The notes beneath the pieces were generated by a model. The model had not been told where the DNA came from and searched no databases. It saw only the letters and a program-made list of their open reading frames with translations. Below are positions 47,168-55,903 of a DNA stretch of 64,000 bases, in pieces (positions within the stretch are counted from its first letter, which is position 1; each line of letters begins with the position of its first letter). The position numbers were made by a program, and so were the translations under genes. The DNA lies in NCBI RefSeq assembly GCF_029240175.1, contig NZ_JARBTM010000026.1:1-64000 (forward strand), in the 5' to 3' direction. This stretch comes from Anaerosolibacter sp. (GTDB taxonomy: Bacteria; Bacillota; Clostridia; Peptostreptococcales; Thermotaleaceae).

Positions 47168-48313
47168 CTAATAGACACCTATGGTACTTCTGATGGCTTC
47201 ATCAATTCGCTGCGCATAATAGTATCTTCCTTCGAAGGCGATATAATCATTGTATATATATACTACCTTATTTTTACCACCAATCTCAAAGGTGAGCATA
47301 AAAACCAGAGGTAATTGCTGTTCCATATCCACAATTTCTTTAGGCTTCCCACGTAAAATTGTACGCGCTACGGCTCTATGATAATATTGATCGTCCTCAA
47401 GGTCGTACATATCCTTGTGATCATCTATGGTAATACGCTTTGCTCCCAGAAGGCTTTTCAAATCTGTCGACGCCGCTTTCAATTGTACTGGATATTTCTT
47501 CAGGATAAAATCCCATAGTTTTCTATCATACTGATAATATGCAAATTGGTTTTGCGAATCCACAGTTAATATTTCCTTATTCATTAAATGGATATTATAT
47601 GTCTGTTGACTTGTTTTTATTTGTATCCTATAGTCAGGATATTCTGCCAGTGCAAATGCTGCTTCCCCTTCATTGATGGGCGTTGTTAGGAAAATCTGAT
47701 TCATAAAGGGCTCAACATCCTCCTGGTCCACATCCCAACGATATCCCTCGTCGTCTGCAATCACTGTGATGCTTTCTGGATTTGCAAAAAGATCACTTTC
47801 TTGATACTTGCCCATATATATGGCTTCAATCCACGTTTCCAGTTCTTCTATATACTGGGCTTCCCCTTGGAAGGCAAGCCTGTTTCCGCTCATATCTTCT
47901 ATAAAAATATAGGGACTTCCTATTTTTATTTTCATATTATTGTTTTTTACGTGCAAAATATAATCATACTGTTCATCATCACGGTAATCTCTAATCTTCT
48001 CTAATTCCAAATCCCTTAAAATGTCAATGATTTCTTCTCCATCTTCCTCATTTAATTCAATCATGTCATCAGACCCATTGTAGCTTTCTACAAAAATATC
48101 CTTCGCACCATCAAGCATCTCTTTTAATTCAATTTCCTTGGAACCCTTAGATACAGGTTTCCCGGCAATGCTTGTTTCCAAAGGCAGATTGGTTATGTTC
48201 TTATTTAGGATCTGTTTATTCAGAATCAACCTATATGTAATACCGCCACTTACTATCATTAAAAAAACAATAAAAAGCCATATGGTCGAAACCTTTTTCA
48301 TATTGCTGCGCAT
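47168..48313 (-). CDS. Membrane-anchored protein of unknown function
   Basis: I do not recognise this 381-residue protein. A basic start is followed by one hydrophobic segment (about residues 9-27) that acts as signal anchor or uncleaved signal; no lipobox Cys is present. The rest is hydrophilic, acidic and rich in Tyr and aromatic beta-strand segments, probably outside the cell. It ends against murC on the opposite strand. GAGGTG precedes the ATG by 7 bases. A link to the cell envelope is suggested only by position near the LCP gene. Confidence 0.75.
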   Translation of the reverse strand: MRSNMKKVSTIWLFIVFLMIVSGGITYRLILNKQILNKNITNLPLETSIAGKPVSKGSKEIELKEMLDGAKDIFVESYNGSDDMIELNEEDGEEIIDILRDLELEKIRDYRDDEQYDYILHVKNNNMKIKIGSPYIFIEDMSGNRLAFQGEAQYIEELETWIEAIYMGKYQESDLFANPESITVIADDEGYRWDVDQEDVEPFMNQIFLTTPINEGEAAFALAEYPDYRIQIKTSQQTYNIHLMNKEILTVDSQNQFAYYQYDRKLWDFILKKYPVQLKAASTDLKSLLGAKRITIDDHKDMYDLEDDQYYHRAVARTILRGKPKEIVDMEQQLPLVFMLTFEIGGKNKVVYIYNDYIAFEGRYYYAQRIDEAIRSTIGVY

Positions 48314-48523
48314 CCATACTCACCTCAGTTGTTCAAATATCCTTATGTTAAGCCCACTTTCTATTATTTATGTGCGTTTTTTAGCATAAATATAGACAAG
48401 TTGTAAAGAATATTTGCTATTCTAATGGTATTTCTGTTTACTTCTATATATTCAACACTATTTTTATTTTCCCTTTTTCCTTCATTTAAAATAATATCAT
48501 GGTAATATTTTGCATGTTTTTCA

Positions 48524-48556
48524 TCGAAAGAAGCGACGGAGGCCCATCGCTTCTAT
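48524..48556 (-). terminator. LCP gene terminator
   Basis: Stem GAAGCGA ... TCGCTTC with a 10-base loop followed by TTTC on the minus strand, overlapping the stop codon region. Confidence 0.7.
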
Positions 48557-49506
48557 TCAGTCACCTCAGTTTTATACATTTCCGTTACCAGCGCTTTGGC
48601 TGCATCCAAATCATGAAGAAAATATGAGACACCTTTTTCTGTTGCCTTCCCTGGAAGTCCATGGGTTTCAACATTCTGCAATGACATCCCTACTGCATCT
48701 CCTGCCAATACTAATATCTCAGACAATGACATATCTGTCTTTACATATTTAAATACCGTATTTGCTACCACAGGCAGACGAAAACTAAGCACTTTTCCCA
48801 TGGATGCTTTCATAAACTGCTGTTGAGCCCGTATTCTTCCGAGATCTCCATCTGGATAGCCACTCCTAAATCTCAAAAAATGCACCGCATTTTTTCCTTT
48901 CAACACCTGGGTTCCTTTAGGAATGTTGATATGGAGCGGTGGGTTATCATAGGGGTCATCGTACACCATATCAAAAGGCACATTGACTTTTACCCCCCCT
49001 AAGGAGTCTATGATTCGTTCCACTCCAGAATAGGTTACTTTCACATAATGATGTACTGGGATCCCTCCCAACAGTTCACTGACTGCTTCCATGGTTCCTT
49101 CTGCCCCTGAATCACCATAAACAGCATTTAACTTTTTCTTATCCGCTGTATTATACCCTTTGCGAGGGTAATATGTATCTCTCGGTATCGATATCAAATC
49201 CACCTTCTTCGCTTTAGGATCAAAGCTTGCCAAAACGATGGTATCAGACCTTGGGCCTTCCATCCCTAACAGAAGTACATTCACACGTTTGCTTTCCTCG
49301 ATCAGCTTTTCCAACTCACTTTTCTCGACTTCTGGCTCTTCGGCCTCTACAGTATCTATGATTTCCAGATTGGAACTGTTTGCCTCTGTCAGCTCACTTT
49401 GCTCAGAAGATGGTGCATAGAATTTTGAATAGCTCCATAGTCCTGCTCCCATAGCTAAAGCAAAACTTACAAAAGCAATGGCAAAGATTTTTAGAAAAGC
49501 TTTCAT
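48553..49506 (-). CDS. LytR-CpsA-Psr (LCP) family cell-wall glycopolymer ligase
   Basis: Transfers undecaprenyl-linked glycopolymers such as teichoic acids to peptidoglycan. A single N-terminal membrane segment (about 7-27) is followed by an acidic linker (about 38-62) and the LCP domain. Diagnostic are GPRSDTIVLASFDPKAKKVDLISIPRDTY spread over residues 82-110 with the active-site Arg and Asp, and HFLRFRSGYPDGDLGRIRAQQQF. Length 317 residues is usual. AAAGGAG precedes the ATG. Confidence 0.94.
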   Translation of the reverse strand: MKAFLKIFAIAFVSFALAMGAGLWSYSKFYAPSSEQSELTEANSSNLEIIDTVEAEEPEVEKSELEKLIEESKRVNVLLLGMEGPRSDTIVLASFDPKAKKVDLISIPRDTYYPRKGYNTADKKKLNAVYGDSGAEGTMEAVSELLGGIPVHHYVKVTYSGVERIIDSLGGVKVNVPFDMVYDDPYDNPPLHINIPKGTQVLKGKNAVHFLRFRSGYPDGDLGRIRAQQQFMKASMGKVLSFRLPVVANTVFKYVKTDMSLSEILVLAGDAVGMSLQNVETHGLPGKATEKGVSYFLHDLDAAKALVTEMYKTEVTE

Positions 49507-49675
49507 AGTTGACTCCTTTCAAGACAATTTCATGATATTTTTTCATTATGCACTTCAATAAACGCCCATAAAAATTTCTACCCTTTTATTCTATCATATT
49601 CATTCTATGATCCATTTTAAGTTTATGTTACATTAAATCCAGAATTATCTAACAAGATTTTTATAAGGGCAGATT

Positions 49676-49750
49676 AAGGTTAAGGCTAAGGTTAAGGAAA
49701 ATCGTAAGAGCACTCATAGTTCTTACAACCTTAACCTCAACCTTAGCCTT
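49676..49750. repeat. GGTTAAGG inverted-repeat element, copy 2
   Basis: Left arm AAGGTTAAGGCTAAGGTTAAGG (22 bases starting 49676; first 20 named by position) is mirrored by AACCTTAGCCTT at the right end (49739-49750). A GTAAGA / TCTTAC hairpin is in the middle (49704-49727). It lies downstream of hbd and may end its transcript. Same design as 39418-39498. Confidence 0.75.
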
Positions 49751-49771
49751 GTTTTTAATCATGATCTCGAT

Positions 49772-50617
49772 CTATGCGTATGTGAAGAACCCTCTGCCAG
49801 TCTTTCTGCCCAATAGATTTCCTCTTACCATTTTTCTAAGCAGTGGATGGGGTCTATATTTACTATCACTGAACTCGTGGTACAAGACCTCCATGATGGC
49901 CAAGCACACATCATTACCAATCAAATCTGCCAGGGCCAAAGGTCCAATCGGGTGATTGGCACCCAGCTTCATCGCTTCGTCAATATCTTCTGCCTTTGCA
50001 ACACCATCTGCTAAAATTCCTACGGCCTCATTGATCATAGGCACAAGAATTCTATTTACAACAAATCCTGGCGCTTCTTCTACCTCTACAGGGGTTTTTC
50101 CTACATTTTGGCACAATTCAAGAATTTCATTTTTTGTATTCTCTGAGGTCGTTAAACCTTTGATTACTTCGATGAGCTTCATGACAGGTACAGGGTTAAA
50201 AAAGTGCATACCGATCACGCGATCTGGTCTATTTGTTGCTGATGCAATTTCTGTAATAGACAAAGAAGATGTATTGGTTGCCAAAATTGCCTCAGGCTTA
50301 CATACCTGATCAATCTCTGCAAAGATTTTCTTTTTCAGTTCCATATTCTCTGTGGCTGCCTCGATCACAATGTCACAAATTGCCAGCCCCTGTACGTCTG
50401 CCGTTCCTTCAATTCGTTTTAAGATTGTATTTTTCTCTTCTTCGGTCATTTTACCCTTTTGAATACTGCGATCAAAGTTCTTTGCAATACCGCCTAGTCC
50501 TCGATCCACAAATTCCTCTTTTATATCTCTTAGAACCACTTCGTATCCACTTTGAGCCAAGACTTGGGCAATTCCTGCCCCCATGGTTCCTGCACCAATA
50601 ACACCAATTTTTTTCAT
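49772..50617 (-). CDS. hbd: 3-Hydroxybutyryl-CoA dehydrogenase
   Basis: Reduces acetoacetyl-CoA to 3-hydroxybutyryl-CoA, or the reverse, with NAD(P)H. The 281 residues comprise a Rossmann domain ([23 protein letters not shown]) and a helical dimerisation domain; [17 protein letters not shown] contains the catalytic His, and a Glu and Asn typical of the family follow. It sits 29 bases after crt, so both steps of C4 acyl-CoA conversion are co-transcribed. No thiolase or butyryl-CoA dehydrogenase lies in the window. Confidence 0.95.
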   Translation of the reverse strand: MKKIGVIGAGTMGAGIAQVLAQSGYEVVLRDIKEEFVDRGLGGIAKNFDRSIQKGKMTEEEKNTILKRIEGTADVQGLAICDIVIEAATENMELKKKIFAEIDQVCKPEAILATNTSSLSITEIASATNRPDRVIGMHFFNPVPVMKLIEVIKGLTTSENTKNEILELCQNVGKTPVEVEEAPGFVVNRILVPMINEAVGILADGVAKAEDIDEAMKLGANHPIGPLALADLIGNDVCLAIMEVLYHEFSDSKYRPHPLLRKMVRGNLLGRKTGRGFFTYA

Positions 50618-50646
50618 ATCTTATGACCTCCTCATTTATATCAGCT

Positions 50647-51426
50647 TTACTTTCCTTGGAAGTTTGGTTTTCTTTTTTGTAGGAATGCTGCCATTCCTTC
50701 TTTTTGATCCTCGGTTGCAAAGCATAGACCGAATAAATCCGCCTCAATTTGCACCCCGGTATCCATGTCAACTTCCTTACCTCTATTCATGGCAATTTTT
50801 GCATATATCACAGCCAATTGTGCTTTAGATGCAATCTTGTGGGAAATCTCCAATGCTTCTTTCATTAACATTTCATGGGATACTACCTTATTAACAAGTC
50901 CTGCCTTTTCAGCTTCACTTGCAGCGTAAACATCCCCTGTAAATATCCACTCTTTCGCCTTACTTAACCCAATAAGCCGCGTAAGCCTCTGGGTTCCAGA
51001 AAAGCCCGGTGTAATCCCCAGTCCTACTTCTGGTTGTCCAAATTTTGCCTTTTCACTGGCAATCCGAATGTCACAGCTCATGGCTAGCTCGCACCCTCCG
51101 CCTAGGGCAAAACCATTAACTGCTGCAATCGTAGGTTTTTCCAGCAGTTCAAGTTTCCGAAAGACCCGTTGGCCCAAAACGCCAAATTTTCTCCCTTCCT
51201 CCGCTGTAAGACTGCTCATTTCACCAATATCAGCCCCAGCCACAAAGGCTTTTCCTTCACCTGTAAAAATAATCACATCTACCTGATTATCATTGGCCAA
51301 TTCCTCGATCACTCCGTCCAGCTCCACAAGCATTTCTGTGTTCAAAGCATTCAAAGCCTCTGGCCGATTGAAGTGAACGATCGCAATTCTTTCTTCCTTT
51401 GACAATCTAATCGTTTTTCTTTCCAT
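50647..51426 (-). CDS. crt: Enoyl-CoA hydratase (crotonase)
   Basis: Adds or removes water from short-chain enoyl-CoA. The 259-residue crotonase-fold protein has the oxyanion hole around FVAGADIGEM and the two catalytic glutamates in GGGCELAMSCDIRIASEKAKFGQPEVGLG (positions about 112 and 132). It precedes hbd. Role in butyrate-type fermentation or fatty-acid breakdown is inferred from the pair. Confidence 0.94.
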   Translation of the reverse strand: MERKTIRLSKEERIAIVHFNRPEALNALNTEMLVELDGVIEELANDNQVDVIIFTGEGKAFVAGADIGEMSSLTAEEGRKFGVLGQRVFRKLELLEKPTIAAVNGFALGGGCELAMSCDIRIASEKAKFGQPEVGLGITPGFSGTQRLTRLIGLSKAKEWIFTGDVYAASEAEKAGLVNKVVSHEMLMKEALEISHKIASKAQLAVIYAKIAMNRGKEVDMDTGVQIEADLFGLCFATEDQKEGMAAFLQKRKPNFQGK

Positions 51427-51618
51427 TCATATCTCACCTCAGTTTAATAAATCAATAATACACCCCTTTTACCTTTCAACCTTTGAACCGAAATTCCTTC
51501 TCTCTGGATATAAAAAAATAAAATAAGGTGTTTACAACCATTTTATATTGTATCCATCTGCATATATTTTTTATCTATCGGTAACACTCTAAATGAATTG
51601 AATACAGGAGGTGTTTAT

Positions 51619-52122
51619 ATGATAAAAATCGGACATCCAGCACCGACGTTTACTGTACCTAGTACAGCAGGAGAAATCACATTATCTGATTATAAGGGGA
51701 AATGGGTTCTCTTATTCTTTTACCCCCTAGATTTCACACCAGTGTGAGGCACCGAAGTACCGGAGTTTAACAAGACGCTCAAATATTTTGAGCAGTTAAA
51801 CACGGTGGTATTGGGGGCCAATACCGATAGTGTACCCACCCATCATGCATGGGCGCAGCATCTTGGCGGTGTAAATTTCCCACTGCTTGCAGATTATGAC
51901 AAAGCCCTGTCTAAAACCTATGGCGTACTCGCTGATGAAGCAGGGGGAATTGCTTTGAGAGGTGTATTCATCATTGACCCTGAAGGCAATCTCCAATACC
52001 AGCTTATACAAAATCTTTCTGTAGGCAGAAATGTAAAAGAATTTGTTCGTGTATTAAAAGCCCTTCAAACAGGAAAAGCCTGCCCAGCCAACTGGGAAGA
52101 AGGCATGTCTACATTGACATAG
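51619..52122 (+). CDS. prxU: Seleno-peroxiredoxin (AhpC/Prx1 type, in-frame UGA as Sec)
   Basis: Thiol peroxidase of 167 residues reducing H2O2 and organic peroxides. AGGAGGTG precedes the ATG. The frame is open except for one TGA at 51745-51747 (codon 43). It replaces the peroxidatic Cys in the family motif PxxxTxxC: here PLDFTPV-U-GTEVPEF. The conserved Arg is in ALRGVFIID and a resolving Cys in [10 protein letters not shown] near the C-terminus. The flanks are fully conserved and there is no other lesion, so recoding to selenocysteine is far more likely than decay. Conventional gene finders would report only a fragment from about 51805. Confidence 0.88.
51765..51801 (+). promoter_or_regulatory. 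Candidate SECIS hairpin of the seleno-peroxiredoxin
   Basis: GTTTAAC (51765-51771) pairs exactly with GTTAAAC (51795-51801), and CTCAAA with TTTGAG inside. The hairpin starts 17 bases after the UGA and its apex is about 36 bases away. The apical loop (TAT) lacks the G usually seen in bacterial SECIS loops, so assignment is tentative. A weaker CCG / CGG hairpin lies nearer the UGA. Confidence 0.35.
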
Positions 52123-52149
52123 CAGAGAAGCTCTCTGCTATGTTTTTTA
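52117..52149 (+). terminator. Peroxiredoxin terminator
   Basis: Stem ACATAGCAGAG / CTCTGCTATGT with 5-base centre, followed by TTTTTATT on the plus strand; it overlaps the stop codon. Confidence 0.92.
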
Positions 52150-52302
52150 TTCAACAGGAAAGTTTTACTTTCCTATTGAATAAAAAATCAGGGGTGCAGG
52201 GGAAGTATTCCCCGCCGTATTCAGAGGGGTGCTCAGGCTGCCTTGCAGCCGTCGAAGGGGAACTAGGTTCCCCTAGCGAAGCAGCTTTGCTGCTTTTTTA
52301 TA
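52144..52302 (+). repeat. Dispersed structured repeat, copy 2
   Basis: Same element as 552-716 in the opposite orientation. It opens with the AT palindrome TTCAACAGGAAAGT / ACTTTCCTATTGAA, then GGGGTGCAGGGGAAGTATTC, CAGAGGGGTGC, CAGGCTGCCTTGCAGCCGTC and GGGGAACTAGGTTCCC, and ends in the hairpin AAGCAGC-TTT-GCTGCTT with a T run. It lies immediately after the peroxiredoxin terminator. Confidence 0.85.
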
Positions 52303-52307
52303 TACTT

Positions 52308-52631
52308 CTAGTGCATCATGGCTTCGAGCCAAAATCCAATAATCATCATCATAATTCCCATAAGAGCAGGCCCAATTCCCTCAGCACCTCGCTGTGGATT
52401 CTTACGTTGATCACCTTCACGAACCATATCCATTCGCATCTTTGGCGTACCGATAAGCAGGGCTATAGATATAACCATGGTAATACTTCCACCTATAAGA
52501 ACAAAAATGTAAGCGCCTTTCAGCATAGGCCAAGCCTTCATCAAAGAAAAAAGGCCTCCTATAACTGCAAATAAGATAGCAAATACAATACCTTTCAATA
52601 GAGAAATGCCTATGTCTTTTAGAAATTTCAT
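52308..52631 (-). CDS. Small membrane protein of unknown function
   Basis: A 107-residue protein with three hydrophobic segments (about 8-30, 39-61 and 87-105) and a basic loop (PKMRMDMVREGDQRKNPQR) between the last two. No family is recognised. AAGGAGG precedes the ATG. It follows the DUF1653 gene by 27 bases and is probably co-transcribed with it. Confidence 0.72.
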   Translation of the reverse strand: MKFLKDIGISLLKGIVFAILFAVIGGLFSLMKAWPMLKGAYIFVLIGGSITMVISIALLIGTPKMRMDMVREGDQRKNPQRGAEGIGPALMGIMMMIIGFWLEAMMH

Positions 52632-52658
52632 TTTCCTCCATCCTCCTTAAAATCTTTA

Positions 52659-52919
52659 CTATTCAAAATCATAGGGCTCAAAGCGATACAACTGCCCAGT
52701 CATATTCTCTGTCACCCGATCTGGCGGTACCTTTTCAGTAAATTGAGATACAGGTCTTACATAAAAGCTCCGATCCCCATATAGAGTCTGGTAATAGACC
52801 ATCATTTCCCCTGTTTCTGTATGTACTGCTAACCCATGGACATAATAGAATTTCCCCTTCCAATGTCTATAGACCCTGTTCACTTCAAGGGCTTCCATAT
52901 CCTTGTCGCTTTCCTTCAT
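52659..52919 (-). CDS. DUF1653 domain protein
   Basis: An 86-residue soluble protein of the DUF1653 family: VYRHWKGKFYYVHGLAVHTETGE, then MVYYQTLYGDRSFYVRPVSQF. These are small beta-rich proteins of unknown function, often annotated as SH3-like. The ribosome site GGTGG is about 8 bases before the ATG. It is first in a two-gene unit with the small membrane protein. Confidence 0.85.
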   Translation of the reverse strand: MKESDKDMEALEVNRVYRHWKGKFYYVHGLAVHTETGEMMVYYQTLYGDRSFYVRPVSQFTEKVPPDRVTENMTGQLYRFEPYDFE

Positions 52920-53061
52920 ATTTTATCCACCTTTCTATATATTCCATCATCCATCAAAACCTGAACTTCTATACCCTATTTATATTTAACTTCATGTCCT
53001 CTGTATATAATTTATCATATTTGTCCATTCTTGGAATAATAATCTGGCGGAGGTGTTTATT

Positions 53062-53160
53062 TTGATCCATCAAATTCATTTCCGAAGAGAGCCCTTCCTA
53101 TTTATTCTAGCCCTATGTCTCGGTTGTGTCTATTCTAATAATCGTCAAAAGTGGTGGTAG
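53062..53160 (+). CDS. Candidate small protein, 32 residues
   Basis: A TTG codon five to six bases after the strong site GGCGGAGGTG opens a 33-codon frame. The product starts with His and Arg residues, has a hydrophobic stretch (FLFILALCLGCVY, about residues 12-24) and ends in NNRQKWW. It would be a tiny membrane peptide. A TATAAT lies at 53006-53011 without a good -35, and a bidirectional terminator follows. The remaining 330-base gap between the DUF1653 gene and lysC holds no other gene. Confidence 0.42.
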   Translation: MIHQIHFRREPFLFILALCLGCVYSNNRQKWW

Positions 53161-53180
53161 AAATCTTTTCTATGTATAAA

Positions 53181-53216
53181 GAAAAACCCCAGCGTGTGTA
53201 ACTGGGATTTTTCCTT
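53181..53216 (-). terminator. lysC terminator (bidirectional)
   Basis: Stem AAAAATCCCAG / CTGGGGTTTTT; U tracts occur on both strands, so it may end both the lysA-lysC transcript and the small plus-strand frame. Confidence 0.8.
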
Positions 53217-53251
53217 TGTACATAGAATAGCAATATTGGATTTTATACTAT

Positions 53252-54457
53252 TTAGAGATTAAATTCTCTCGCTACGATCTCGATGGCTTTTTGCTTGTCC
53301 TTGGTATCAATAACATAGGAGATTCTGATTTCCGATGTAGTAACTTGCTTAAAAGCAATATCATTGTCAGCAAAAATTTTGAACATTTTTGCAGCCACGC
53401 CAGACTGACTTCTCATCCCGATTCCAACCACTGAAAGCTTTGTGATATCCTTTTCGATCTCTACTTCGACGCCATGAAACTCCTGTATGATTCGGTCCAT
53501 AATACCTTGGATAATATCTTCGTCATTTTTCGGGGCTGTAAAGGATACATTCACCAATCCATGGGATGGTGCTGTCTGGCTGATCATATCAATATTTACG
53601 TCCATTTTCGCTAATTCTTGGAAAATATTAGATATATTTTTTACTTCATAGGGAACATGGTTGATGGTTACCATTAAATCCTTATCACTCACAGATAAAC
53701 CTGTAATCGCTTTGCTTTCCATTGTCACATCATACTCCTTTATATAAGTTCCTGGCCAATCCTCACTGCTTAAGGCCACATATATGGGTACATTATATTT
53801 TTGTCCGATTTCCACAGACCTGGTTTCCATAACCCCAGCGCCAAGGCTTGCCATTTCCAACATTTCCTCATAGCTGATGACATCCAGCTTTCTTGCCGTT
53901 GGAAACAATCTTGGGTCTACGGTATAAATGCCATCCACATCCGTATATATTTCACAGGTACATTCTAGTTTTGCAGCCAGAGCTACCGCTGTAGTATCAG
54001 ATCCACCCCTGCCCAATGTGGTAATATCACCATTCTCGTTAATTCCCTGAAATCCTGCCACTACCACAATTTTACCTTCTGATACATATTGTTTTACCCT
54101 ATCTATTTCGATATCTTGTATCCTGGCTTTTGTGTGAAATCCTTCTGTCATAATACCAGCCTGAAACCCTGTAAGGGAGATGGATTCATAACCCATTTCA
54201 TTTAATGCAATGGACAACAAGGAAATAGATACCTGCTCGCCTGTTGACATGAGCATGTCTAACTCTCTTCTGCTAGGTGCATCAGACAGTTCCTTCGCCA
54301 TATCAATCAACATATCAGTGGTTTTTCCCATGGCTGAGACTACCACCACCACGCCATCTCCTTTATCCTTCCTTGCAGCCAAACGTTTTGCCACATTTCT
54401 AATCTTATCAATGGTGCCTACAGATGTTCCTCCATATTTTTGTACAACGATCGCCAT
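53252..54457 (-). CDS. lysC: Aspartate kinase
   Basis: Phosphorylates aspartate, the entry to lysine, threonine and methionine synthesis. The 401 residues show the kinase motif KYGGTSVG (7-14), GRGGSDTTAVALAA near 150, and two C-terminal ACT domains (about 265-400) for feedback control. It lies 12 bases after lysA and so falls under the same lysine riboswitch, suggesting this is the lysine-responsive isoenzyme. Confidence 0.95.
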   Translation of the reverse strand: MAIVVQKYGGTSVGTIDKIRNVAKRLAARKDKGDGVVVVVSAMGKTTDMLIDMAKELSDAPSRRELDMLMSTGEQVSISLLSIALNEMGYESISLTGFQAGIMTEGFHTKARIQDIEIDRVKQYVSEGKIVVVAGFQGINENGDITTLGRGGSDTTAVALAAKLECTCEIYTDVDGIYTVDPRLFPTARKLDVISYEEMLEMASLGAGVMETRSVEIGQKYNVPIYVALSSEDWPGTYIKEYDVTMESKAITGLSVSDKDLMVTINHVPYEVKNISNIFQELAKMDVNIDMISQTAPSHGLVNVSFTAPKNDEDIIQGIMDRIIQEFHGVEVEIEKDITKLSVVGIGMRSQSGVAAKMFKIFADNDIAFKQVTTSEIRISYVIDTKDKQKAIEIVAREFNL

Positions 54458-54469
54458 TTCCTCATCCTC

Positions 54470-55771
54470 CTAATACGTTAAATCATTTCTTATGATATCG
54501 TCATAGGTTTCCCTCTTAACGATTAATCTTGCCCTTCCATCCATCACCATTACAACAGCTGGTTTTGGAATTCTGTTATAGTTACTAGCCATAGTATAGT
54601 TATACGCCCCTGTACTTGCTACGCATAGCAGGTCTCCTCCCTGGGCCTTGGCTAACTCAATGTCATGGATCAAAATATCTCCAGACTCACAGCATTTGCC
54701 TGCAACAGTCACCTTTTCTTTCTCCGTATTTTTCATTTTGTTGGCAATAGCGGCTTCATATACTGCATCATATAGGGCAGTTCTTGGATTATCTGTCATT
54801 CCCCCGTTGACGAAAATATATTTTTTACCCCCGTAGGTTTCTTTAACAGCCCCAATGTTATAAAGGGTACAGCCTGCATTGCCTACAATGGCTCTTCCAG
54901 GCTCAATCATCACCTTAGGTACTTTAATTCCCACCTCTTCACAGTCTAACTGAATCATTTCCAGCATCTTTGGCAAGCAACTCTCCACTTTTACTGGTTC
55001 ATCATCATTGGCATAATAGATTCCAAAGCCTCCTCCAATATTGAGGGCGGCTGTTTCATATCCTGTCTTCTCTTTTATTTGCTGTAAAAATGCAATCATC
55101 ACCTTGGCTGCTCCATAAAAGGACTTCTCGTCAAATATCTGAGATCCGATGTGACAATGGAATCCCTGAACCTGCAAATGTTCCGATGCCAAGGCAAATG
55201 TCAGCATATCATAGATTTTATGATCGTATATGGATTCCCCAAACTTTGAATCGTGATGAGCCGTTTGAATAAACGCATGGGTATGGGCCTCTATACCAGG
55301 ATTTACACGAAATAAAACGCTGATTTTCTGTTTTTTTTCTGTTGTCAGCCTATCAAGTAATCGAAGCTCATGGAAATTATCCACGATCACTGTACCTACG
55401 CCATATGCTAAGGCCATCCCCAGCTCATCTTCTGTTTTATTATTCCCATGAAAAAATATATTGTTCATAGGGAAGCCTGCCTTCATAGCAGTATATAGTT
55501 CTCCTCCCGAAACCACATCTAAACCCAGGCCCTCTTCATGGATTAAAGTACACATGGCTATATTTAAAAATGCTTTCGATGCATAGATTACCTGGGTATC
55601 CATGCCTTCCTTTACAAATGCATTTCTATATTTTCTGCAATTTTCTCTGATCAAAGCTTCATCCATCACATATAACGGTGTACCGAAATCTTCTGCCAAT
55701 AACGTTGTACTGCAGCCGCCTATCTCTAGTGTATTCGCCTCATTTATCCTCATCGTTCCAAACAGTTTCAT
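54470..55771 (-). CDS. lysA: Diaminopimelate decarboxylase
   Basis: Last step of lysine synthesis, PLP-dependent decarboxylation of meso-diaminopimelate. The 433-residue fold type III enzyme has the PLP lysine in VIYASKAF, the HIGSQI segment, GGGFGIYY phosphate loop, and the CESGDI motif that gives the active-site Cys in the partner subunit. The start at 55769-55771 is 7-8 bases after AGAGGAGG; a longer reading from 55834 runs into the leader. Lysine riboswitch upstream. Confidence 0.96.
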   Translation of the reverse strand: MKLFGTMRINEANTLEIGGCSTTLLAEDFGTPLYVMDEALIRENCRKYRNAFVKEGMDTQVIYASKAFLNIAMCTLIHEEGLGLDVVSGGELYTAMKAGFPMNNIFFHGNNKTEDELGMALAYGVGTVIVDNFHELRLLDRLTTEKKQKISVLFRVNPGIEAHTHAFIQTAHHDSKFGESIYDHKIYDMLTFALASEHLQVQGFHCHIGSQIFDEKSFYGAAKVMIAFLQQIKEKTGYETAALNIGGGFGIYYANDDEPVKVESCLPKMLEMIQLDCEEVGIKVPKVMIEPGRAIVGNAGCTLYNIGAVKETYGGKKYIFVNGGMTDNPRTALYDAVYEAAIANKMKNTEKEKVTVAGKCCESGDILIHDIELAKAQGGDLLCVASTGAYNYTMASNYNRIPKPAVVMVMDGRARLIVKRETYDDIIRNDLTY

Positions 55772-55855
55772 ATTATTGCCTCCTCTTTTGCCCAATCTAT
55801 CATAATATGCCCTAGTATCCTTATATCTTTCCAAGAGTATTTTTATACATTTTAG

Positions 55856-55903
55856 ACAATAAAAAGACAGTCAAAGAGTAAAAGAGATACTCCTGACTGT
55901 CTT
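55856..55903 (-). terminator. Riboswitch-controlled terminator of lysA
   Basis: Stem AAGACAGTCA / TGACTGTCTT with an inner GAGTA / TACTC helix, followed by TTTTTA on the minus strand. Its 5' arm is the same AAGACA that closes P1 of the lysine aptamer, so aptamer and terminator share sequence. Confidence 0.85.

Noticed and set aside
51805-52122. Short peroxiredoxin fragment starting at a GTG near 51805
   Set aside because: The upstream sequence is a perfectly conserved peroxiredoxin N-terminus in the same frame with its own AGGAGG; the only interruption is the UGA at the catalytic position, better explained as selenocysteine.
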